Of a stretch of 6,337 bases of DNA, positions 1-5,317 are shown piece after piece. A model generated the notes under the pieces. It was given only the letters and a program-made list of their open reading frames with translations. It did no database searches and was not told the DNA's origin. Within the stretch, counting starts at the first letter, position 1. Every line of letters starts with the position of its first letter. The translations under genes were made by a program, and so were the position numbers. Origin of the DNA: Myxococcales bacterium (GTDB lineage Bacteria; Myxococcota; Polyangia; Fen-1088); the NCBI GenBank assembly GCA_003159055.1, contig PMLH01000212.1, forward strand, positions 166-6,502, read 5' to 3'.

Positions 1-525
1 GCCAAGAAGCACACCTTCGGCTACGGCCAAAACGGCACCGAATTCCTGGTTGCCGAGGGCGCTTCCTACCCGACCACGCCCTTCACCTTCGCTGGCACCA
101 CGGCGAAGTTCCTTGCCGGCACGAACGCCAGCGTGGCCAAGGACTACATCAGCCGCGCGCTCACGCATGCCGTGAACATCGGTTGGACCGCCGGCACCTG
201 CGCCACCTACGGCTCGATCATGAGCCTGTGGGGCACCACGGATGTCGGCAGCAGCAGTGGCGACACCATCGCCCTGTCGATGTCGTTCGACGCCAGCACC
301 GTCAGCGATGCGACGCTCACCAGCGGCGGCTTCGGCTTGGCCACGCGGGACAGCTCGGGCAACTGGACCAACGCTGTCGCGCAGAACGTGGGCGGAACGC
401 CGGCCTTCGTGATCGGCGCCTGGAACGCCGGCTACGGCCTCGGCACCTTCGGCGTTGACCCCGCCACGAACACCGCGTGGGCCGTGGTCAACCACGGTGG
501 CAGCTTCGCCATCGCGCGCTTCTAA
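1..525 (+). CDS. C-terminal part of a probable secreted beta-rich protein (5' end outside window)
   Basis: Frame 1 is open from the first base to a TAA stop, giving 174 residues with no start in view. A GTG at 133 is an internal codon, not a convincing start, because the reading frame continues unbroken upstream with the same composition. The fragment is rich in Gly, Ala, Thr and Ser, poor in charge, and has no membrane segment. Alternating hydrophobic stretches (for example around IALSMSFD and TAWAVVNHGGSFAIARF) suggest a beta-sandwich, as at the C-terminus of many secreted or surface proteins. The two cysteines are absent from the last 100 residues (one lies at TCATYG, near residue 67). I do not recognise the family and assign no function. 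Secretion is inferred from composition only, since the signal sequence would lie outside the window. Transcription probably ends at the inverted repeat at 559-594. Confidence 0.75.
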   Translation, partial: AKKHTFGYGQNGTEFLVAEGASYPTTPFTFAGTTAKFLAGTNASVAKDYISRALTHAVNIGWTAGTCATYGSIMSLWGTTDVGSSSGDTIALSMSFDASTVSDATLTSGGFGLATRDSSGNWTNAVAQNVGGTPAFVIGAWNAGYGLGTFGVDPATNTAWAVVNHGGSFAIARF

Positions 526-558
526 CCATCGGCAGCAGCAACCAGCCTAGAAACTCAA

Positions 559-594
559 TGCGGCCCTGGTGCCTTCATCGGCGCCAGGGCCGCA
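559..594. terminator. Inverted repeat between convergent genes, likely bidirectional terminator
   Basis: Arms at 559-573 and 580-594 pair over 15 positions with a single G-T wobble around a six-base TTCATC loop. The stem is very GC-rich (core GCGGCCCTGG / CCAGGGCCGC). It lies 34 bases past the stop of the upstream + strand gene and 12 bases past the stop of the - strand gene, the usual place for a shared terminator. The T-rich tail is poor on both strands (ACCCTTTG on +, ATTGAGTTTCT on -), so efficiency as a classical intrinsic terminator is uncertain. Confidence 0.7.
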
Positions 595-605
595 CCCTTT
601 GTCCC

Positions 606-1313
606 CTACCAGTCGGCCAGAAATCCGTCCATTCGCGTCTTGTCGTATCCAACCAACAAGCGGCCGCGCACGTCCAGGATAGGCACGCGATCCGCCGGGA
701 TTCCGAAGCGCGAGGCTTTCTGCGCAAGGTCCTGGGCTGCGAAAGGGTCCGTCTCGACATCTTTGGAGGTGAAGGGAACGCGATTGGAAACCAGATACTG
801 TCGTGCCGCATTACAAGACTTGCACCACGATGTCCGGTAGAGGATCACCACAGGTGGCTCGTCGGGACCTCCCGCTTTTCCAGGCTCATCGACCAAGGGT
901 GGGCCGTGCGGATCCGCCAGCGAGCAGGAGTCGCCTGGTGGCAACTGCGCCAGCGCGCCGGTCTCGAAAGCCTCGCGCAACATCAGCTGCGGCTGTGTCT
1001 TGCCCTTGGCAAGCAATTCGCGCAGATCGACGACCTCGACATAGGCATTGTTCCGCCGCGGGGGTTCGCCCTTGCCGTGGGTCATGATCCGCACCAGTTG
1101 CCGGGCCACCTCCGGGATGCTGTTGGCCTTATCGGTCGTCGCGAACGTTCCGCTTGGCTCGACATAGGTAAAGAGGAGCGCCGAATCCTTGCTCACCTCG
1201 CGCGGTGACAGATCGGCCCCGCGCGGCGGTGGCGCGCCTTTCTTGCAAGCGCCCACGAGAACCAAGAACGCGAATAGTCTTCGGACTCGAAAGTCAGGCC
1301 GAGGAAACCCCAT
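606..1313 (-). CDS. Lipoprotein with C-terminal glutaredoxin/thioredoxin-like CxxC domain
   Basis: A 235-residue protein. The N-terminus has a basic stretch (RVRR, 9-12), a short hydrophobic core (LFAFLVLV) and a lipobox VGA-C with the lipid-modified Cys at 23, so it should be exported and anchored to the envelope. Residues about 47-75 (FTYVEPSGTFATTDKANSIPE) resemble the 'Y-V-D-x-G-x-hydrophobic...P' pattern of DUF4124-like periplasmic segments; this is a weak resemblance. Residues about 154-235 look like a glutaredoxin fold: a beta strand VVILYR, then W163-C164-K-S-C167, a following helix and 'VPFTSKDVETDP', a probable cis-proline at V210-P211, and the closing VGYD. Such domains reduce or exchange disulfides. 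The linker 120-153 is Pro/Gly-rich and has one further Cys (130). The ATG at 1313 was chosen because it gives a compact lipoprotein signal; a TTG at 1364 would add 17 residues ahead of it. Neither has a clear Shine-Dalgarno. The gene is convergent with its downstream neighbour and divergent from the large lipoprotein gene. Partner and redox direction are unknown. Confidence 0.85.
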   Translation of the reverse strand: MGFPRPDFRVRRLFAFLVLVGACKKGAPPPRGADLSPREVSKDSALLFTYVEPSGTFATTDKANSIPEVARQLVRIMTHGKGEPPRRNNAYVEVVDLRELLAKGKTQPQLMLREAFETGALAQLPPGDSCSLADPHGPPLVDEPGKAGGPDEPPVVILYRTSWCKSCNAARQYLVSNRVPFTSKDVETDPFAAQDLAQKASRFGIPADRVPILDVRGRLLVGYDKTRMDGFLADW

Positions 1314-1501
1314 GGCGCCATTTACACAGCATCCTGGTGGCGCCCGATCGCAATATGGCCGCAACGTTTGTGTTCCGGAATTGTGACAGACCCTGATGGG
1401 TCGCGGTCCCGCGTTGGACTAGTGTTACACAACAGTGGCACAAGCCGGACCACGAAGTCCTAGATTATCCAATCAAGGTCTCGGACTGACCGAGGAGTGA
1501 C
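1314..1501. promoter_or_regulatory. Divergent intergenic region with small inverted repeats
   Basis: These 188 bases must hold the start signals of both flanking genes. No strong promoter stands out. A 4/6 match to a -10 box, TAGATT at 1461-1466, precedes the + strand gene but lacks a good -35. On the - strand, TTCCGG, 17 bases, CATATT is a weak candidate. Several small inverted repeats are clustered here: GACCC/GGGTC (1389-1393 / 1398-1402), CGCGG/CCGCG (1402-1406 / 1409-1413) and CTCGG/CCGAG (1480-1484 / 1490-1494). The palindrome ATGGCGCCAT at 1312-1321 overlaps the start codon of the - strand gene. Any of these could be an operator, but none matches a site I recognise. Confidence 0.4.
1492..1497 (+). 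promoter_or_regulatory. Shine-Dalgarno of the large lipoprotein gene
   Basis: GAGGAG sits four bases before the ATG at 1502 and supports that start. It overlaps the right arm of a small hairpin (1480-1494, 5-bp stem CTCGG/CCGAG, loop ACTGA), which could partly mask it. Confidence 0.75.
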
Positions 1502-3388
1502 ATGTCTCAGCGCAATCCAAGAACGGGCAGGCTTTCCCAGCTTTCGCTGGGCATTCTTGTGGTTTTGGTGGCACTTTCCGCCTGCGGAAGCGGGCGTCCG
1601 ACGACGGGCGATGTGGATTTGACCGTGCGCTCGCTCGGCACGCTTGAGGTCACCAGCGTCGTGGCGACGGTAAGTGGTCCCTTGCTGCCCACCCCGAGGA
1701 CTTTTGCGCTCAGCCAGCGAGGCAGCTCGGCGACCTGGGGCGCGCTCCTCGGCGCACTGCCCGCAGGAACCAACTACGTGTTCACCGTGGCAGCCACCGA
1801 CGCTTTGAATGTCACCAGCTATGCCGGAGGTGCCTCGGGGATCACGATCCTGAACGGCAAAGTCACGACGGTTACCATCACTGCCCAGCAGACCACGACC
1901 CCGGTTCCCTTCAAGAATGCCGTCCCTGTGATCGACGCCTTGGTGTTCTCGTCGACCGACGTCGCACCAGGAGACACGATCTCAGCCCGGGCCGCAGCAC
2001 ACGACCCGGATACGGGAGACACCATCACGTTCGCGTGGTCGTCGAGTCCAAGCGCCGGTGGATTCTCGGCGCCTTCCGCCGCGACAACATCGTGGACTGC
2101 ACCCCGCAGCGAGGGTGACCAGACCGTTGTCCTCAGCGTGACAGACACCCACGGTGCCACAACCTCGGCGTCCACGGTCGTCCAGGTATCGGCCGGCAAT
2201 GGTCACGGACAGGCTGGCGTCACCGTCCGGTTCAACACCTGGCCGGTGATCACGGATGTGGTCGCAACGCCGGGCTACCTCGCGCTGGGTTCGCCGACCT
2301 CGCTTGCCGTGACGGCGACCGATCTCGATGGTGATGTCCTTACGTATGCGTGGACGAGCAGTTGTGCGAGCGGAGCCTTTGCAAGCCCGGCCGATTCAGT
2401 GACCAGCTTCACGCTTCCGGTTGGCGTCTCGGAGGCTCATTGTGACCTCGTCGTCACGGTCACCGACGGGCGCGGTGGCTCGACGACGGGCCAGACCACT
2501 TTGCCGGTGGGAAAACCAACCGCCATCGAGGCACCCACCATCACAGCCACCGTCCAGTCTGTGTCCAGTGTTGAAGCCGGCGGTAGGGTGAGCTTCTCCG
2601 TCAGTGCGACCGATCCCCAAGGTGCAACGCTCACGTTTCGGTGGCTGGCCGCCGCGGGTGTAATTTCGAACCAAGTTGATGGTGGAAACACGTCGCAAAT
2701 CGTTTGGACGGCTCCCGCCACAGTCGCTCCGACCTTCACTGTGTCAGTGGTCGTGACCGATGCCGCTGGTGCAAGTGTGCAGTTGGGCTTCTTGGTCGCG
2801 GGCACCTGCGAATGCCACGGGAGTGGCCCAGGCAACGTGCCGGTTACCGTGTCCTGTGGTGAGTCGGCTTGTGGGTCGGACTACACGATCTACGCGTGTT
2901 GGCCTTCCGGCTGGTCGGGGACCGGTCAACCGTGTGGTGGAGTCGACGCCGGCCCGTGCGCGTGCAACGGCACAGGGCCTGGCGGCGCGCCCGTGACAGT
3001 GGCCTGCGGAGAGTCGGCTTGCGGCTCGGACTACCGGATGTATGCCTGCACGCCCTCGGGTTGGACCATGACGGGCTCCCAATGCGGTGGAATTGATGCC
3101 GGCCCATGCGCGTGCAACGGCGCAGGGCCTGGCGGCGCGCCCGTGACGGTGGCGTGTGGAGAGTCGGCTTGCGGCTCGGACTACCAGATGTACGCCTGCG
3201 GCGCCTCCGGCTGGACCATGACCGGCCCGTCGTGCGGGCTCGACGCCGGCGTTTGCGAGTGCAATGGAACGGGACCAGGCGGCGTTGCAGTCACCACGGC
3301 CTGCGGGCAATCGGCCTGTGGATCCGACTATACACTCTATGCCTGCAGCGCTTCTGGCTGGGCTGCAACTGGCATCACTTGCCCGTAG
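1502..3388 (+). CDS. Large lipoprotein with Ig/PKD-like domains and four C-terminal Cys-rich repeats
   Basis: A 628-residue protein. Residues 1-27 form a lipoprotein signal (basic start, hydrophobic LGILVVLVAL, lipobox LSA-C with Cys 28), so it should be anchored in the cell envelope, probably the outer membrane. Residues about 36-128 form a beta domain (GDVDLTVRS... LPAGTNYVFTVAATD... GKVTTVTITAQQ) of a kind common at the front of such lipoproteins. Three Ig/PKD-like domains follow at about 141-231, 247-337 and 344-434. Each has a central strand of the type 'D-x-x-x-x-hydrophobic-T-hydrophobic-x-W' (TITFAW, VLTYAW, TLTFRW) and a closing 'VxVTD-xxG' strand. The second also has Cys 288 and Cys 314, a likely disulfide. 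From residue 436 to the end are four tandem repeats with six cysteines each (separate entry). No catalytic motif is visible, so a binding, adhesion or structural role is the most reasonable guess. The start is fixed by GAGGAG four bases upstream. The gene is divergent from the glutaredoxin-like lipoprotein gene and stands alone, with 300 non-coding bases after it. Confidence 0.92.
   Translation: MSQRNPRTGRLSQLSLGILVVLVALSACGSGRPTTGDVDLTVRSLGTLEVTSVVATVSGPLLPTPRTFALSQRGSSATWGALLGALPAGTNYVFTVAATDALNVTSYAGGASGITILNGKVTTVTITAQQTTTPVPFKNAVPVIDALVFSSTDVAPGDTISARAAAHDPDTGDTITFAWSSSPSAGGFSAPSAATTSWTAPRSEGDQTVVLSVTDTHGATTSASTVVQVSAGNGHGQAGVTVRFNTWPVITDVVATPGYLALGSPTSLAVTATDLDGDVLTYAWTSSCASGAFASPADSVTSFTLPVGVSEAHCDLVVTVTDGRGGSTTGQTTLPVGKPTAIEAPTITATVQSVSSVEAGGRVSFSVSATDPQGATLTFRWLAAAGVISNQVDGGNTSQIVWTAPATVAPTFTVSVVVTDAAGASVQLGFLVAGTCECHGSGPGNVPVTVSCGESACGSDYTIYACWPSGWSGTGQPCGGVDAGPCACNGTGPGGAPVTVACGESACGSDYRMYACTPSGWTMTGSQCGGIDAGPCACNGAGPGGAPVTVACGESACGSDYQMYACGASGWTMTGPSCGLDAGVCECNGTGPGGVAVTTACGQSACGSDYTLYACSASGWAATGITCP
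2807..3385 (+). repeat. Four tandem ~150-bp in-frame repeats encoding a six-cysteine module
   Basis: The units begin at 2807, 2957, 3107 and 3254 and encode residues 436-485, 486-535, 536-584 and 585-628. All four keep the same cysteine positions within the unit: 1, 3, 17, 22, 31 and 43. The shared pattern is C-x-C-x-G-x-GPG, then VT-x-x-CG, SACGSDY, YAC, SGW, TG and C. Units 1-3 end in a linker of type G-x-DAG; unit 4 stops one residue after its last Cys, at the protein's C-terminus. Units 2 and 3 differ at only 6 of 93 bases over their first 31 codons, which points to recent duplication or gene conversion. Even cysteine numbers and export suggest three disulfides per unit. I do not recognise the module as a named domain. 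Confidence 0.9.
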
Positions 3389-3475
3389 TGAGCTCGGTTT
3401 GGAAATCCGTTTCGCGAACGTAGCCATTGGGGAAAAGAACTTGGCGTAGGGTGCTGCCATCGCAAAGGAGGTACT

Positions 3476-3517
3476 TTGATCCATACCAACGCGGCCCAGG
3501 CCGGCGCCAGCTTTTAG
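3476..3517 (+). CDS. Possible 13-residue leader-type ORF behind a strong Shine-Dalgarno
   Basis: AAAGGAGGT at 3464-3472 is the best Shine-Dalgarno in the window. AGGAGG ends four bases before a TTG that opens a 13-codon frame (MIHTNAAQAGASF) ending in TAG at 3515-3517. The peptide has no run of one amino acid that would mark a classical attenuator. It could be a short upstream ORF, the relic of a decayed gene, or chance. Without conservation data I rate it low. Confidence 0.15.
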   Translation: MIHTNAAQAGASF

Positions 3518-3564
3518 CCGTCACTTGAGAAACTCTGCTTAGCTTGGCTTAGGTTCTCCCTCTC

Positions 3565-3606
3565 GCGGTCCTGGAACCATGGTGGTTCCAGGACTGCACC
3601 TATTTT
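3565..3606 (+). terminator. Hairpin after the large lipoprotein gene, possible intrinsic terminator
   Basis: Arms 3568-3579 and 3583-3594 are a perfect 12-bp inverted repeat (GTCCTGGAACCA / TGGTTCCAGGAC) with a three-base loop. It extends by a G-T wobble and two further pairs to 3565 and 3597. The run TATTTT at 3601-3606 follows three bases later, giving the layout of a terminator on the + strand. It lies 177 bases after the lipoprotein stop and 83 bases before the kinase start, so it would insulate the kinase unit. The near-perfect symmetry also allows a protein-binding site. Confidence 0.55.
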
Positions 3607-3674
3607 CCGGGCAAAGAATCGAGCCGCCGACGAACTGTCACCATTTCTTCACGAATTGCGAGAGCGCGCATTCC

Positions 3675-3680
3675 TATAGT
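3675..3680 (+). promoter_or_regulatory. Candidate -10 box immediately before the kinase start
   Basis: TATAGT matches five of six positions of the sigma-70-type -10 hexamer TATAAT. It ends eight bases before the ATG at 3689, so transcription starting the usual 6-9 bases downstream would begin at or next to the start codon. No good -35 hexamer is found at 16-18 bases spacing (TTCACG at 3648 is 21 bases away, TTGCGA at 3656 is 13). No Shine-Dalgarno lies between the box and the ATG. Confidence 0.35.
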
Positions 3681-3688
3681 CAGGCGCC

Positions 3689-5317
3689 ATGGGCGCATCC
3701 ACTTCTTCTGCCCGTCTGCTCCGGCTGGAGCGAACCAATCCGGAACTGCCTCGCTATCAATTGGTCAGTCGCATTGCGACGGGCGGGATGGCGGAGGTGT
3801 TCCTGGCGCTGATGCCAGGATCGTGTGGATTGACGAAACCGGTGGTGATCAAGCGGCTTTGGCCCGAACTGGCGCGAGATCCAGAACATTTTCAGATGTT
3901 CCTCGACGAGGTCCGTCTGAGTCTGTGCCTGCACCATCCAAACGTGATTCACGCCTACGAATCTGGCAACGACGGCGATTTTCCCTACCTGGCCATGGAA
4001 TACCTCGACGGCCAGTCGTTCAAGCACATCCTCGACCGGGTGCGTGGTGAAGGCGGCCTGAGCTTGCCGCTTTCGCTCAAGATCATCTGCGATGTGCTTG
4101 CGGGCCTCGACTATGTGCATGGATTAGCGGACCTTTCCGGCAGACCACTGCGCATCGTCCATTGCGACGTGAGTCCACAGAACGTCTTTGTCACCTGCGA
4201 CGGCGCCGTGAAGTTGATCGACTTCGGCATTGCCCAATCGGCAATGAGTCAGCATCCGCCGCGCGCGCGAGGGATCAAAGGCCGGATGGCCTACATGGCC
4301 CCCGAACAACTGGTTGGCGAGTCGGTCGACCACCGCGCTGACCTGTTTTCCGTCGGCGTGATGCTGTGGGAAGCAGCAGTCGGCCAGCGCTTGTGGCATG
4401 GGCTGACCGACGGCGAAGTCATGCAGCGTCTCTTGTCGCAAGAACCGCCGCCTCACCTGCCGCGTGGTCTGGGATTTCCGCCTGGCCTTGCGGCGATCTG
4501 TGCGCGAGCGCTTGCCCTCGATCCGAACGACCGCTATGCGAGCGCGTCCGAGTTCGAGTCCGATCTCGCTGCCGTCTCCACGGGATCCATGCCCGCGCAA
4601 ACTCGCTTGCTGGGCGGTCTGGTAGCGCGGGTCTTCGCCAGATCGCGAGCCCTGTCGCGCACGATGATCCAGCAATCGCTTCCGTCCGACGGAATGCCCG
4701 GTGGATCGCCCGTCGCCAATCCCGAGAAAGAGTTGCCCGCCTACAGCGAGGACGGCGACAGGCATCGCTGCGATGGCTCCAACGAGCGCCGACCTTCGGG
4801 CCCTTTCCTCGCCACCATGCATGACGACATCACGCAGGTTGTCCTTCCGCCTCCGCAACCTGCGCATCGAACACGACGGCTGCCGTGGATCGCGGCGCTG
4901 CTGTCGCTTGGGGCTGCGGGCCTTGCCGGATCACTCCTGTTACCGGAAGGAGCGCACGAGCGATTTGCAACGCTGGTTGCCCGGCCCCCGAGCCCACCCG
5001 AGCCGACGCCCGACAAAGCGGTGATAGGGCCGACTGCGCCGTCCCAAGATCCGCAAGAATTGGTGCCGGTAGAGCCGCGAGTCGACGAGCCCCGGGCCGG
5101 CAGCCAACCGTCTTCCGTCACCGTCGGCTATCCGATCAAGTCCTGGACGACGGCCGCATTCGGAAGGCGGTTCCGCCCAGCCAGGGCCCAAGCCTCGGCG
5201 ACAAACACAGAGATAGTCTCGCCCAGACGACAGGATGTCTTCGACACACCCATGCGCCAGGTGCTTCCGTCGAGGCTCGTCCATGCCATCGACCGAGAGG
5301 ATCCGTACGGCCCATGA
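3689..5317 (+). CDS. Transmembrane Hanks-type serine/threonine protein kinase
   Basis: A 542-residue protein that should phosphorylate Ser/Thr on target proteins from the cytoplasmic face of the membrane. The kinase domain spans about 23-295. Visible motifs: ATP loop IATGGMAEV (29-37, first loop Gly replaced by Ala 30), VVIK with Lys 55, helix-C Glu 74, catalytic loop H158-C-D160-VSPQN165, D178-F-G, A204-P-E206, D218 (DLFSVG) and Arg 282. All core catalytic residues are present, so it should be active. Arg of the HRD motif is Cys 159, making it a 'non-RD' kinase. A polar linker (about 296-398) leads to basic RTRR and one transmembrane segment at about 400-418. The following 120 residues would be outside the cytoplasm; they are Pro-rich at 432-475 and match no sensor domain I know (no PASTA, TPR or WD repeats seen). 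ATG 3689 is the only start that leaves a short lead-in to the kinase fold, but it has no Shine-Dalgarno. The stop overlaps the next start as ATGA, indicating an operon with the TPR-PEGA gene. Confidence 0.95.
   Translation: MGASTSSARLLRLERTNPELPRYQLVSRIATGGMAEVFLALMPGSCGLTKPVVIKRLWPELARDPEHFQMFLDEVRLSLCLHHPNVIHAYESGNDGDFPYLAMEYLDGQSFKHILDRVRGEGGLSLPLSLKIICDVLAGLDYVHGLADLSGRPLRIVHCDVSPQNVFVTCDGAVKLIDFGIAQSAMSQHPPRARGIKGRMAYMAPEQLVGESVDHRADLFSVGVMLWEAAVGQRLWHGLTDGEVMQRLLSQEPPPHLPRGLGFPPGLAAICARALALDPNDRYASASEFESDLAAVSTGSMPAQTRLLGGLVARVFARSRALSRTMIQQSLPSDGMPGGSPVANPEKELPAYSEDGDRHRCDGSNERRPSGPFLATMHDDITQVVLPPPQPAHRTRRLPWIAALLSLGAAGLAGSLLLPEGAHERFATLVARPPSPPEPTPDKAVIGPTAPSQDPQELVPVEPRVDEPRAGSQPSSVTVGYPIKSWTTAAFGRRFRPARAQASATNTEIVSPRRQDVFDTPMRQVLPSRLVHAIDREDPYGP

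Larger units (their letters stand above)
3389..3688 (+). other. 300-base non-coding stretch between the lipoprotein and kinase genes
   Basis: No full-length gene fits here on either strand. It holds, in order: a near-consensus Shine-Dalgarno (3464-3472) ahead of a 13-codon ORF; a short run of GCTT units (GCTTAGCTTGGCTTAGG, 3536-3552); a 15-bp hairpin (3565-3597) followed by a short T run; and a TATAGT box just before the kinase start. The second half is lower in GC than the flanking genes by eye, as expected for a regulatory region. Confidence 0.6.

Noticed and set aside
133..525. Complete small gene starting at GTG 133
   Set aside because: The same frame is open and of the same composition back to base 1, and no Shine-Dalgarno precedes the GTG, so this is the tail of a longer gene.
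477..1208. Long + strand open frame (243 codons)
   Set aside because: It is the mirror of the glutaredoxin-like lipoprotein gene on the - strand, crosses the inverted repeat at 559-594, and its product is Arg/His-rich low-complexity sequence without domains.
1436..1450. Sigma-54-like TGGCAC upstream of the large lipoprotein gene
   Set aside because: The -24 half TGGCAC is present, but the -12 half at the right distance reads GGAC instead of TTGC.
2807..3385. CRISPR-like regular spacing
   Set aside because: The 150-bp period is a coding tandem repeat in phase with the reading frame; there are no short repeats with unique spacers.
2744..3484. Long - strand open frame opposite the Cys-rich repeats
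   Set aside because: It is repetitive only because the + strand is repetitive; the product is Arg/Ala-rich with no recognisable fold, and the + strand frame has a clear domain structure.
3536..3552. GCTTA/GCTTG/GCTTAGG short direct repeats
   Set aside because: Three imperfect five-base units are too short to separate from chance, and no known binding site is recognised.
4885..5313. Upstream extension of the TPR-PEGA frame
   Set aside because: The frame stays open because of high GC, but it lies inside the kinase coding sequence. The ATG at 5314 gives a proper signal peptide and an ATGA overlap.
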